Below, piece by piece: positions 1 through 8,299 of a stretch of 39,249 nucleotides of DNA. The translations under genes were made by a program, and so were the position numbers. The first letter of the stretch is position 1. Each line of letters begins with the position of its first letter. Source of the stretch: Bacteroides sp. (lineage in GTDB: Bacteria; Bacteroidota; Bacteroidia; Bacteroidales; Muribaculaceae); contig JAAVCP010000060.1 of the NCBI GenBank assembly GCA_014802265.1, forward strand, positions 1 through 39,249, given 5' to 3'. The notes beneath the pieces were generated by a model. That model did no database searches and was not told the DNA's origin. It saw nothing but the letters and a program-made list of their open reading frames with translations.

Positions 1-73
1 TTCCGAACAGAGAAGTTAAACCTCATCACGCCGATGGTACTGCGAGAGCGGGAGAGTAGGTAATCGCCGCCTT
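1..73 (+). rRNA. rrf: 5S ribosomal RNA, 3' part
   Basis: The window opens inside a 5S rRNA. The stretch TTCCGAACAGAGAAGTTAA followed by the GCCGATGGTACTGCGAGAGC core and the closing GGTAATCGCCGCCTT is the conserved 3' two thirds of bacterial 5S rRNA. The 5' part lies outside the window, so the rRNA operon runs in from the left on the plus strand. The exact 3' end is uncertain by a few bases. Confidence 0.9.
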
Positions 74-76
74 AGG

Positions 77-118
77 ACAGCCGGACTGCAGCATAACGCA
101 GCCCGGCTGTCTGTTTTT
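77..118 (+). terminator. Rho-independent terminator of the rRNA operon
   Basis: ACAGCCGG (77-84) pairs with CCGGCTGT (103-110), and an inner CTGC/GCAG pair (86-89 with 98-101) extends the stem. A run of five T follows at 114-118. It sits three bases after the 5S end, as expected for the end of an rRNA transcript. Confidence 0.88.
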
Positions 119-140
119 GAATATATATTTGAAGCCATTA

Positions 141-191
141 ATACAAGCAGCGGCAGAATCGTCGTAAAATTGATTCTGCCGCTGCTTGTAT
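141..191. repeat. Perfect 20-bp inverted repeat between 5S rRNA and the AraC gene
   Basis: The arms at 141-160 and 172-191 are exact reverse complements (ATACAAGCAGCGGCAGAATC) around an 11-base loop. It lies 15 bases past the stop codon of the minus-strand AraC gene, so it probably terminates or stabilises the 3' end of the T9SS operon transcript. No clean T-run follows on the minus strand, so a processing or stability hairpin is as likely as a classical terminator. Confidence 0.7.
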
Positions 192-205
192 ATGTTAAGG
201 TATGA

Positions 206-1135
206 TTATTTGCCTGGACTCGTTTTCTTACGGTAGGAGGTCGGAGAGCAACCCGTGTGTTGCTTAAAATATTTACCAAAGAAAGATTGATTGGCGAAAT
301 TAAGATACACCGCAATTTCCTGAATGGTCATATCAGTAGTCTTGAGAAGAATTTTTGATTCCATCACCACATAGTTTTCAATCCATTCCCCTGCTGTGCG
401 CCCTGAGATCTCCTTCACCACTGACGAAAGATGCTTGGGACTTATGCATAGCTTTTGGGCATAGTATGCCACCTGACGCTCCGTGCGGAACTCTTCACTG
501 ACAGCAATTATAAATTTTGCCATTATTTCCTCTTTTCGTGTCCGGCTGCTTTCCACCACTTTGGAGCTGTGGGCTTCCTTAATGTCCATAAGCTCGTAAA
601 ATATGGCTTGGAGCAGACTGTTGATCTTTTGTTTCTCGAAGCGTGTGCGTGGTCCGTGAAGCTTTGACTTTATAAATTCATAGAAATGCCTTATCCCAGT
701 CGCTTCCTCTTCGCTTAGCTGAGTCACAGGCAGAGTGCGGTTCTGAAGAAGGAAAGGCAGAATGTCGGTCAGCTTGGGCAGTACGTTTTCCACCACATGT
801 TTTGAACATATAAGGACAGAGCATTTGAAATCTTTAGAATATTTGGACAGATAGATATAGTTTTTCGGCTGAATCATGATGAGGGAGTTCCTCTTCAATT
901 CATATTCTCTAAGGTCGATACTGATTTTGCCACTCCCCGCCGTGCAGAGGGATATGATTAAGGCATCTATTCTTATGGGTAAGAGCTTCTCATTCTTTAT
1001 GGGAAAGAATTTTTCATTTTCCCTTACAATACCTTGGTCAAACACGATGATTTCCTCGGTGGAACTTTCATTGTTGACATACTTTGCAATCTCTTGCATG
1101 CTTACAAAGTCGGTAGGGCGTGGGATTTGGTCCAT
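206..1135 (-). CDS. AraC-family transcriptional regulator
   Basis: A 309-residue DNA-binding regulator. The C-terminal hundred residues hold the two helix-turn-helix units of the AraC/XylS family: the first around residues 221-245 (AYYAQKLCISPKHLSSVVK), the second around 268-292 (IQEIAVYLNFANQSFFGKYF), then the family ending GCSPTSYRK. The N-terminal 200 residues look like a cupin-type sensing domain, but the ligand cannot be read. The ATG at 1135 shares one base with the stop codon of the upstream glycosyltransferase gene (TAATG), so the two are probably translationally coupled. It is the last gene of the minus-strand T9SS operon. Its targets are unknown; control of the operon or of surface glycan genes is only a guess. 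Confidence 0.88.
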   Translation of the reverse strand: MDQIPRPTDFVSMQEIAKYVNNESSTEEIIVFDQGIVRENEKFFPIKNEKLLPIRIDALIISLCTAGSGKISIDLREYELKRNSLIMIQPKNYIYLSKYSKDFKCSVLICSKHVVENVLPKLTDILPFLLQNRTLPVTQLSEEEATGIRHFYEFIKSKLHGPRTRFEKQKINSLLQAIFYELMDIKEAHSSKVVESSRTRKEEIMAKFIIAVSEEFRTERQVAYYAQKLCISPKHLSSVVKEISGRTAGEWIENYVVMESKILLKTTDMTIQEIAVYLNFANQSFFGKYFKQHTGCSPTSYRKKTSPGK

Positions 1136-1878
1136 TATAATTTTCTTTTAGCTGCCCTTAGCATGAAGCCGAGGTGGTTGATTATAGTCGGGAAGGTGCC
1201 ATAATGCTCACACATGATTCTGAATCTTTCGCGCAAAGATGTGAGTTTATTTTTGTCGGTCGTTCCGTCAGTAAGGTAATCAATGGCTACCATATTTAGA
1301 TTTATACAGTTGCCGGGTTTTGTCTTTTGCAGGCATTTCACCGTCCAGTCATAATCGGCGGAGAACCGGAAGCGCAGATCATACTCAGGAGCCAGACTCC
1401 TCTTTACCATAAAAGCCTGATGGCACACAAGCATTCCCTGAGAGAAAGAATGAAACGACAGAATGGAAGGAGCGGAGAGATGGCGGGGCGCAATTACATT
1501 TCTTTGGGAATCTACAATCACAGTGTCGGCATAGATTATGTCGGCATTATGTAAGGCAGCTTCTCCATAGGCATTCAGCACATCTCTTGAATGAAAGGCA
1601 TCCCCCGCGTTAAGAAATAACACGTATTTTCCTTTTGCCATTCGCAACCCTTTGTTCATGGCATCATAAAGTCCTTTGTCAGGCTCGCTGAGAATCCTCA
1701 GTGACTCTCCGCCAAGGGAACGGGCAATTTCAAGAGTGTGGTCGGAAGAAGCCCCGTCTATTATTAAATGCTCATAGTCGGTGAAAGATTGTTCTTTCAC
1801 CGACTCCATTGTCGGGGGTAATACTCCCCCCGCATTGTACGTGATTGTTATAATTGATATGAGCGGACTGGTTGCCAT
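1135..1878 (-). CDS. Family 2 glycosyltransferase
   Basis: A 247-residue GT-A fold glycosyltransferase. The N-terminus reads SIITITYNAGG (residues 8-18). It is followed by the nucleotide-binding IDGASSDHT segment (40-48), the EPDKGLYDAMNKG motif near 65-77 typical of GT2 enzymes of surface polysaccharide synthesis, and FLNAGD (88-93) in the place of the metal-binding DXD. There is no membrane segment. The open frame extends upstream to 2046, but that would overlap gldN and gives a non-family extension; the ATG at 1878 starts right at the domain and 23 bases after the gldN stop. A glycosyltransferase in a T9SS operon is unusual. A role in the glycan that anchors or modifies secreted proteins is inference only. 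Confidence 0.88.
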   Translation of the reverse strand: MATSPLISIITITYNAGGVLPPTMESVKEQSFTDYEHLIIDGASSDHTLEIARSLGGESLRILSEPDKGLYDAMNKGLRMAKGKYVLFLNAGDAFHSRDVLNAYGEAALHNADIIYADTVIVDSQRNVIAPRHLSAPSILSFHSFSQGMLVCHQAFMVKRSLAPEYDLRFRFSADYDWTVKCLQKTKPGNCINLNMVAIDYLTDGTTDKNKLTSLRERFRIMCEHYGTFPTIINHLGFMLRAAKRKL

Positions 1879-1900
1879 AAGACTGAAAGCGTAAGAGAAA

Positions 1901-3067
1901 TCAGCGTTTACGACGGCGCACAGATTTTGCAGCGCTGCTGTTGCCTTCAGAAGAAGATGAAGAGGGAGCCTTGCTTGCCTTTGGCTTTTTATTCTCCTTT
2001 TTCTTTGCGGAGGCAGAATTTTTTGTTGAGCTGCGTTTCTTTGCACGAGATGATAAGGAGGGTTTCTCCGATTCGCTGTCAGTGTCTGACACCACCGTGC
2101 GTTCAGGAATGCTGTCGCCGGCTGCCAACTGTGCAGCCTTTTCCTCTTCCTTCTCTTTCATGGCAAGATATTCTTCACGGGTTGGTACCCATAGGTTCTT
2201 ACCGTAGTTGCGCAGACGGTTATCAATGCTGTCTTGAGCACGCTTTAAGTCATCCTCATCCGGGAACATCTGCGCCATCGAAAGGTTACGCAGGTTGCGG
2301 GTCTTGTATATCTCGCCGTCATACATTCCGAGATTAAAATAATCGTCAAGGCTATATCGGGCAAGGTTATTATCATCAGTGAGGAATATCGACTGTTGAG
2401 CCAGATAAGGACGCAGGGCATCAAATTTTACCCAGAACATGGGGTATTTTGCCTCGCCTCCATAATCGGCAGAGCGGTTGAGCACCGGGCAGATTGCCTC
2501 CACACGGGTTTTCATTCGGTTGGTGCGTCGGTCAAATTCCCATTTCTCAATTATATAATAGTTTAATACCTGCCCTGTCGGCACGTCTGCCTCCTCAATG
2601 GTGAATTTGGGATTTTTCTCGGTTGAGCCGTTAGCCTCCTGCGCATATATCCCGAAACGCTCAAGCATGTCTGCTACTCCCACCTTATATTGGTCGGAAA
2701 ACACCTCTCTGCCGTCAAGGTACTCATAGGCAGGAATCTTGCCGTCTACCACAAGGCGCAGTATGATGCGGAAAAGGTTCTCTTGCCCGTCGATTACGTC
2801 CTCAGGGAAATAAAGGGGGGTATTGGCATCTTTAGTAAGGTCAATCTGCCGGTAAATCTGCCGCATATAGGAGAGATCGGCATCGTGTGTCTTGGAGGTC
2901 TCGAAAAATCCCTGCATTCTGTCAGAAACCTTGGGACCTGTCTCTGTGGTCTTATTCTCACGTTCTGAGCGCTTGCGCACCCCGCCTGCATTCTCCACCT
3001 GGGCGGACGCACCGAATGCTATCATCATGCCGGCTATGCCGAGAAATATTTTGCGTAAATTCATCAT
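1901..3067 (-). CDS. gldN: Type IX secretion / gliding motility protein GldN (PorN)
   Basis: A 388-residue periplasmic component of the T9SS. In studied systems GldN/PorN forms rings with the lipoprotein GldK under the outer membrane and contacts GldM. The signal peptide is residues 1-22 (cleavage ASA|Q). The family core runs from about 60 to 310, including YRQIDLTKDANTPLYFP and NLFRIILRLVVDGKIPAYEY. The last 65 or so residues are a Ser/Lys/Ala-rich, strongly basic tail ending SVRRRKR, which reads as disordered and is longer than I expect for the family. The start may be the ATG at 3067 or the adjacent one at 3064. It lies 32 bases after gldM in the same operon. Confidence 0.93.
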   Translation of the reverse strand: MMNLRKIFLGIAGMMIAFGASAQVENAGGVRKRSERENKTTETGPKVSDRMQGFFETSKTHDADLSYMRQIYRQIDLTKDANTPLYFPEDVIDGQENLFRIILRLVVDGKIPAYEYLDGREVFSDQYKVGVADMLERFGIYAQEANGSTEKNPKFTIEEADVPTGQVLNYYIIEKWEFDRRTNRMKTRVEAICPVLNRSADYGGEAKYPMFWVKFDALRPYLAQQSIFLTDDNNLARYSLDDYFNLGMYDGEIYKTRNLRNLSMAQMFPDEDDLKRAQDSIDNRLRNYGKNLWVPTREEYLAMKEKEEEKAAQLAAGDSIPERTVVSDTDSESEKPSLSSRAKKRSSTKNSASAKKKENKKPKASKAPSSSSSEGNSSAAKSVRRRKR

Positions 3068-3099
3068 TCAATAATTTTTTCTGTGAATCTATGGGAGCG

Positions 3100-4674
3100 T
3101 CAGTTAAGCGCAACCTGCATAGGGGGTATGTCGCGAGTAATTCCGTCAGGACCTTTCGCTTTTACTTCTGAGATAAAGAATGTCTTTCCGGGTTTCAACC
3201 GTTTGAACTGCTCTTTCTGGCGTGGAGAGAAGGCATTGCCGTTTGACACTTCCGGAATGGCATTTCCCATTGAATCATAAAAAACAGTTGAGAATGAAAC
3301 CACTGAATAGGTTACGTTCAGGAGGTCGTCATCAAGGGCAGCCCCGAGTGTCTCTGCCTCCATTAAGGCAGCCTTGGAAATCTTTTTCGGGAAACCCTTA
3401 TAGTGGGTGATGTTGCCCTGTCCATCCTTCATGGGGATATAAGGGGTAGGGTCGGGGAGCTTGCGCACTCTGAAAGACATTGAACCCACCTGCTGCGATC
3501 TGCCGTCTATCTGTGCTGTGACGGAAATCACCGCCTCTGTGCCAACCTTGCCGGGGTGTGCCACCCATGTGTCGCCATTGCGGGTGAGTGTCCCATTGGT
3601 CATTGTGGCTTGGACAGCACTCATAGGCACTCCCGGCACGGAAATACTGATGGGGTTGTCAATGCCGGCATAAAGCACATTCATCATGGTGGGGGAGATG
3701 GTTGCCATAGGCTCCATCACAGTATAGGAGGAGCTGAAGGGATGGCGGGCAGTGGTGCCGTCTCCACGCATCACTTCAATGTAGCCTGAATAATTATGAG
3801 TGCCCACAGACCCTGCGGTAAATTCAAGCAGACCCTTATCGTTATTAAGCTTGGAACCGTTGACAAATACTGCAGGGCGCTGCGTGGTGTCAATTGCAGC
3901 GAGCACGATATTGGCTGTGTATCTCCCCCCTCTCATTACCATATTGGAGTTTGGGATAACGTATGCATTAAGCTCATTAACACGCACGTCGCCGATGTCA
4001 ACATTCGTGATAAGGTCAGCCATAGCTTCGCTTTCAGCTTGGCGAATGTCACTTTGGAGCTTTGAAAGGAGAGTGACAGCAGCCACTGCAGGCATATTGT
4101 CAAACATCTTTTCCTCCCATGTCGTCGGTCCGATAGTGCCGGGCTTATTGGAAACCTCTGTGGAAAGCATCTCCATAATTGCGCTGCGCTTGAGTGTGTC
4201 GGGTATAAGGGAGGCAACGAATCCACGGTAATCCTCCACCTTGCTGCGCAGGTTCTTGCCGTGTGCCGTAGCCGGATTCAGCATGGTCACGGCGGCTGCC
4301 TCAAGGTCGTCAAGGTTGATGATTTCATTAGGGTTGCCGGCGGGGCCGTCTGCCTGGCGCGCTATAACCATTTTCAAGGAATCGATTGTGGCATAAAGCT
4401 GATCTGCCCTTCCATGAAGGGTAACGCCTTTCTCATACCATGGACCTGCCTTTGCTTCATTTTTGTCATACAGTTCCTTGAGATACTGAAACTGTGCCTC
4501 ATTGCGTGAGGTCATATTCTGATTGGTGCGGTGGAGTCCCTCGTGCACTTGGTTGAATCCATTGAGCACATCGCTGGAGACGTTCAATGCAAGCATTGCC
4601 GTCAGCACGATATACATCAGGTTGATCATCCTTTGCCTTGGCGACATCCTCGCCACATTATTTCCACCTGCCAT
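3100..4674 (-). CDS. gldM: Type IX secretion / gliding motor protein GldM (PorM)
   Basis: A 524-residue inner-membrane protein with one N-terminal transmembrane helix (residues 17-35, INLMYIVLTAMLALN) and a large periplasmic region. With GldL it forms the proton-driven rotary motor that powers T9SS. The N-terminus MAGGNNVARMSPRQRMINLM and the following helical segment (SSDVLNGFNQVHEGL) are characteristic. The later periplasmic part contains the Ig-like beta domains known from GldM/PorM structures, for example around VRVNELNAYVIPNSNMVMRGG. Length matches the family. It starts 35 bases after the gldL stop and is followed by gldN, the standard order. Confidence 0.95.
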   Translation of the reverse strand: MAGGNNVARMSPRQRMINLMYIVLTAMLALNVSSDVLNGFNQVHEGLHRTNQNMTSRNEAQFQYLKELYDKNEAKAGPWYEKGVTLHGRADQLYATIDSLKMVIARQADGPAGNPNEIINLDDLEAAAVTMLNPATAHGKNLRSKVEDYRGFVASLIPDTLKRSAIMEMLSTEVSNKPGTIGPTTWEEKMFDNMPAVAAVTLLSKLQSDIRQAESEAMADLITNVDIGDVRVNELNAYVIPNSNMVMRGGRYTANIVLAAIDTTQRPAVFVNGSKLNNDKGLLEFTAGSVGTHNYSGYIEVMRGDGTTARHPFSSSYTVMEPMATISPTMMNVLYAGIDNPISISVPGVPMSAVQATMTNGTLTRNGDTWVAHPGKVGTEAVISVTAQIDGRSQQVGSMSFRVRKLPDPTPYIPMKDGQGNITHYKGFPKKISKAALMEAETLGAALDDDLLNVTYSVVSFSTVFYDSMGNAIPEVSNGNAFSPRQKEQFKRLKPGKTFFISEVKAKGPDGITRDIPPMQVALN

Positions 4675-4709
4675 CTAATCTTAATTAGTAAATGCCTAAA
4701 ATAATAATG

Positions 4710-5768
4710 TTATTCTGATTTTGAATCGCTTTCAGCGAAAGGATTCACCGGCGCACCACCCATCATGGGGTTATGCATGTTGATGGTCATAGCGGTGATC
4801 ATCTTTTCATACACCGCATTGATCTGCTTCATGTAGCGTGCCATCTTTTCAGTCTCTTCACAGTAACGTGACGACTCGTGGGCTGACTTCTCATACATGT
4901 CGCGGATATCTTTAAGCCCACGGTTCACACGGTCAATGGTCTCAAGCTGCCCAGACACATTTTTAAGCTGAATCTCATAGATAGTGTTCAAGCCGCCGAT
5001 GTTGCGGTTGAGATCTGCCATCTGGTCGGCATAGCCGGTTGAGTTGCGTGAGATATTGTCAGAATTGTCAGTTATGGCGCGATATGAGGAAAGGAGCACC
5101 GCACTGACTTCATTAAGTGCCTGGGTGGTCTCCTTAAGCTGAACCATCTGTTCGGAGATTGCCTGCATACCGGCGAGATATTGCTGTGTGGCGTCGGTAA
5201 GCTCTGCCATTCGCGAAAGCTGCTCTGAGGCTGATGCCATCTTCACAATGCTGTCGTGGAGCGAGGCGGTGTCTTCTTCCGTGAGGGTTATACCCTGCGG
5301 CAGACCGGCAGATGCCTTCACGGCTCCACCATCAATATGCACTCCGCCACCGGCATTGCCACCACCGGAAATAAATACTCCGCCGCCACCGGCACCACCA
5401 CCTTGGAAGGAGGCGGTGGTGTCGCCGTTTCCTGCGCCGCCACCGGAAATAAACACTCCGCCGCCACCGGCACCGCCATGAAAGTCAGGACGGTCTTCAG
5501 GATTCTTGGAATCAAGCACCGGGAACACATCTTCCCAGGCATATTCTTTGGGAGGACGGTCGAAAGCAGTGAGGATAAACATTGCAATCTCAGTTCCCAT
5601 GCCGATACATAGAAGGGTGCTGCCTCCGGGGAGGTGGAGGATCTTAAACAGGGCACCCCAGATTACGATTGCCGCGCCTATTGAATAGGCAAAGTTGAAA
5701 AAGCGCTGCCCCTTCTGTCCGTGAAGGAAGCGTTCAATGCCGTTGGCATATTTTCTAATCTTGACCAT
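4710..5768 (-). CDS. gldL: Type IX secretion motor protein GldL (PorL), with Gly-rich linker
   Basis: A 352-residue inner-membrane motor component that surrounds the GldM helices. There are two transmembrane helices, at about 24-43 and 50-68. The second contains E60 in GMGTEIAMFILTAF, the position of the conserved glutamate linked to proton flow in GldL. The C-terminal half (about 165-340) is a long helical cytoplasmic domain. Between them lies a glycine-rich stretch (98-148) with two copies of GGAGGGGVFISGGG and a degenerate third, making the protein longer than most homologues. The start ATG is two bases after the gldK stop, so the two are tightly coupled. Confidence 0.94.
   Translation of the reverse strand: MVKIRKYANGIERFLHGQKGQRFFNFAYSIGAAIVIWGALFKILHLPGGSTLLCIGMGTEIAMFILTAFDRPPKEYAWEDVFPVLDSKNPEDRPDFHGGAGGGGVFISGGGAGNGDTTASFQGGGAGGGGVFISGGGNAGGGVHIDGGAVKASAGLPQGITLTEEDTASLHDSIVKMASASEQLSRMAELTDATQQYLAGMQAISEQMVQLKETTQALNEVSAVLLSSYRAITDNSDNISRNSTGYADQMADLNRNIGGLNTIYEIQLKNVSGQLETIDRVNRGLKDIRDMYEKSAHESSRYCEETEKMARYMKQINAVYEKMITAMTINMHNPMMGGAPVNPFAESDSKSE
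5358..5478. repeat. Two 43-bp direct repeats inside gldL
   Basis: Positions 5358-5400 and 5436-5478 are near-identical 43-base copies, 78 bases (26 codons) apart, differing at only a few third positions. On the minus strand they encode the duplicated GGAGGGGVFISGGG unit of GldL. Such an in-frame repeat can change copy number by slippage or recombination without breaking the reading frame. Confidence 0.85.
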
Positions 5769-5770
5769 AG

Positions 5771-7264
5771 TTATTTTCTTTTCTTTTGGGTGCCCCTTGC
5801 GAATCCAATTTGTGAACGCACATTGCGGAAACCTATATAAGAGCGTTGTTCATTCTGATATTCCCACATACGTAGGTCGCTGCGGAGGTTATGAGCCACA
5901 TCTTTCCATGATCCCCCCCTCACGATTTTTTTCTTCATCTTGTAAGGGTCTTCCTTTGCCGCATCGTAGCGGTATTCCGGATTTAGGTCAGACGTAAGGC
6001 GGTCGATACTCTCGGTGTAGGCAGTGGAAGTCCATTCCGACACATTTCCCGCCATGTCATAAAGTCCGAAGTCATTGGCTGAAAAAGTTCCTACAGGGGA
6101 AGTAATCACGTGCCCGTCGCGCACATAGTCGCCGTCCATGGGTTTGAAGTTGGCATAAAAGCAACCTCTCTCGTCGTAGGGCAGTGTCTCTTCCCAAGGG
6201 TATGAGCTTTCCGAGTTACCTGCACGTGCGGCATATTCCCATTCCGCCTCAGTCGGCAGTCGGTAAGGCTCGATATATATCCCGTCTTTGCCAAGGCTGC
6301 GTCGCAGGAAGTCGGTACGCCAGTTTGAGAAGGCATTTGCCTGCTCCCAGCTCACTCCCACCACCGGATAGTTGTTATAGCCTGCGTGGGAGAAATACAT
6401 TCGCGTGTAAGGCTCATTATAGGCGTTTTCAAAGTCATTGATCCAGCATGTAGTGTCGGGATAGACATTGACTATATAGGTGTTCAGGAAGTCAAAATCG
6501 CCGGTAAGCGGGCGAGATATGGTCTCTCTAATGATCTCCCCCTCGTCAGTGAGATAGGCTGTGTCTTTTGAGATCACCGGCAATTCGTCAGACACCGGCA
6601 GGTCTGTGTTATATTCCCTTGTGGCAGGGTCAAGACGGTTCTTTCTCTGAGCTGCCGCCGTGTGGTTGTAGATTTCATAGCGGTAGTTGAGCTGAGTGGG
6701 GTCAAGCTCGCGTCGACCGGTGATGGGGTTGGTACGGTAGACGCTCTCAATAGCCCTCTGCTCATCTTCATTGGGATTACGCCATGGAATTGCCTTGTTC
6801 CAATTGAGATAAGGGGTGATTGGATTGCCTTCCTTGTCTTCCTCTATCTTAAATGTCTCATCGCCGCCGTATGCCGGGTCGGCAAGACGCTCGCGGATAA
6901 TGGAGTCGCGCACCCAAAAGACAAACTGCTTATATTTTGAATTGGTAATTTCGGTCTCATCCATCCAGAAAGCGTCGACGGATACGCCCTTGGAATTTGC
7001 CTTAATGTCCCAGATGCTGTCGTCGGCTGACGGACCCATTGCGTATGCGCCACGGTCAACAAGCACCATTCCGTAAGGTGTAGGCTCTGCCCATGCCGAG
7101 CCGCCCACGCCTGTCACTTCTCCCCCTGTGGCAGAGCTGCGCCCGCCGAAGCAGGAGGTCAGCGAAAGGGCAAGAAGGGGAGCGGCTAAAGCGGAAGCCG
7201 CCTGAGTCGGGCTGAGTTTTAATTTGGGGATGTGTGTCTGAATTTTATTTGTCATCTTCATCAT
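5771..7264 (-). CDS. gldK: Type IX secretion lipoprotein GldK (PorK)
   Basis: A 497-residue outer-membrane lipoprotein that forms the periplasmic ring with GldN. A lipobox LTSC ends at Cys38. From about residue 65 there is a formylglycine-generating-enzyme-like (sulfatase-modifying factor) fold: MVLVDRGAYAMG, FWMDETEITNSKYKQFV, PVVGVSWEQANAFSNW, RLPTEAEWEYAARAG, GLYDMAGNVSEWTS and VRGGSWKD. GldK uses this fold structurally. The adjacent PorP, GldL, GldM and GldN genes settle the assignment against a true sulfatase activator. It starts 6 bases after porP ends. The leader before the lipobox is long; an internal Met at residue 4 is an alternative start. Confidence 0.94.
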   Translation of the reverse strand: MMKMTNKIQTHIPKLKLSPTQAASALAAPLLALSLTSCFGGRSSATGGEVTGVGGSAWAEPTPYGMVLVDRGAYAMGPSADDSIWDIKANSKGVSVDAFWMDETEITNSKYKQFVFWVRDSIIRERLADPAYGGDETFKIEEDKEGNPITPYLNWNKAIPWRNPNEDEQRAIESVYRTNPITGRRELDPTQLNYRYEIYNHTAAAQRKNRLDPATREYNTDLPVSDELPVISKDTAYLTDEGEIIRETISRPLTGDFDFLNTYIVNVYPDTTCWINDFENAYNEPYTRMYFSHAGYNNYPVVGVSWEQANAFSNWRTDFLRRSLGKDGIYIEPYRLPTEAEWEYAARAGNSESSYPWEETLPYDERGCFYANFKPMDGDYVRDGHVITSPVGTFSANDFGLYDMAGNVSEWTSTAYTESIDRLTSDLNPEYRYDAAKEDPYKMKKKIVRGGSWKDVAHNLRSDLRMWEYQNEQRSYIGFRNVRSQIGFARGTQKKRK

Positions 7265-7270
7265 TTATCG

Positions 7271-8269
7271 CTACATTATGCGGATGGAACGGTGTTTATT
7301 CTTATTTTTGCCCGAAAGGTCGAGCTTCAATTGATATCCTGCCACAAGCTCATGGCTGCCGGAAGAGGCCCTGGCGAGTGGGGAGAGTGGGTAGTCGAAT
7401 GCATACCCCAGAAAGAAATTCTTATATTCGGCGCCCACCATGATGGAGAGTGCGTCGTTCCAACGGTACCCAAGTCCGAAAGAAATGAATTTATTATACT
7501 TTGCACGCACCGTAATGTCAGCGGCAAAAGAATTGAGGTCAGTTGCCACGAGCAGAGAGGGCTGCAATTCAAATAACGTATTTTTTATCTCGATATTGCT
7601 ACCACCGTTAAAATAAATGGTCATAGGCAGCTCCGATTGGTATTGCTGTGATTCTGTTGACTCACTTCCCTCGAGTGTCATATTGACTTTCGGAGAGGTG
7701 ATATGCATGGCGGATATGCCTGCATAGAAGAGCCGGTGGGTGTAGGAAAGCCCCACAGAGGCGTCGAAGGCGTTTCCGGATAGATCCTGGGTAGGAATGG
7801 CTGGGTCATTCCCTTCATGGAAATCATCATTATCTGGGATATAGACGTCTGAGCCATGAAACTTTGTGTTGAAATAGGCAAGCTGAATCCCTATCCCCAG
7901 TTGCCCTTTGAGAAATTTGAACTTATAGCTTCCCTGTGCGCCGGTGAGCAGCTTGGAGAAAAGACCGATACTTTCCTGCTGAATCACCACTCCGGCTCCT
8001 ATACGCTTCCCAAGCAGCTTGAATGGTATGTCGCCAGCCCCTGCAAAGCTCGAGGGGGCACGTGTAACGCCAACCCACTGCAAACGTGCGCCGCCGCGAA
8101 TGCGCAGATAGTCAGTGTCGCCTGTGGTTGCGGGGTTGTAAACGGTGGGGAGTGCCCAGTATTGAGAAAAAAGCACTTCATTTTGGGCGTTGGCTGTCAT
8201 GGTGAAAGCCAACGCTGCCACAAGCGACGGAAGAATCCGTGATAATATGACGGAGAAGTGTGTTCTCAT
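7271..8269 (-). CDS. porP: PorP/SprF-family type IX secretion outer-membrane protein
   Basis: A 332-residue outer-membrane beta-barrel of the PorP/SprF family, which works with the T9SS core, often tethering cargo or peptidoglycan-binding partners. The signal peptide ends at TANAQ. The mature N-terminus NEVLFSQYWALPTVYNPATTG is the family hallmark, followed by regular barrel strands and a terminal GYQLKLDLSG strand. The frame opens at a TTG at 8293, but the ATG at 8269 lies directly before the signal peptide and is preferred. It lies between porT and gldK in the same operon. Confidence 0.9.
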   Translation of the reverse strand: MRTHFSVILSRILPSLVAALAFTMTANAQNEVLFSQYWALPTVYNPATTGDTDYLRIRGGARLQWVGVTRAPSSFAGAGDIPFKLLGKRIGAGVVIQQESIGLFSKLLTGAQGSYKFKFLKGQLGIGIQLAYFNTKFHGSDVYIPDNDDFHEGNDPAIPTQDLSGNAFDASVGLSYTHRLFYAGISAMHITSPKVNMTLEGSESTESQQYQSELPMTIYFNGGSNIEIKNTLFELQPSLLVATDLNSFAADITVRAKYNKFISFGLGYRWNDALSIMVGAEYKNFFLGYAFDYPLSPLARASSGSHELVAGYQLKLDLSGKNKNKHRSIRIM

Positions 8270-8299
8270 TTTCTTACTGCCGTTGTTATTCAAACGATG

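Noticed and set aside
16..315. Minus-strand open frame over the 5S rRNA end
   Set aside because: It covers the rRNA, its terminator and the hairpin; no protein-like features.
1879..2046. Upstream extension of the glycosyltransferase frame
   Set aside because: It lies inside gldN in another frame, and its translation (Arg/Gln-rich) is a shadow of the GldN tail.
5188..5612. Plus-strand Pro/Thr-rich frames over gldL
   Set aside because: Antisense of the Gly-rich repeat; artefacts of GGN codons.
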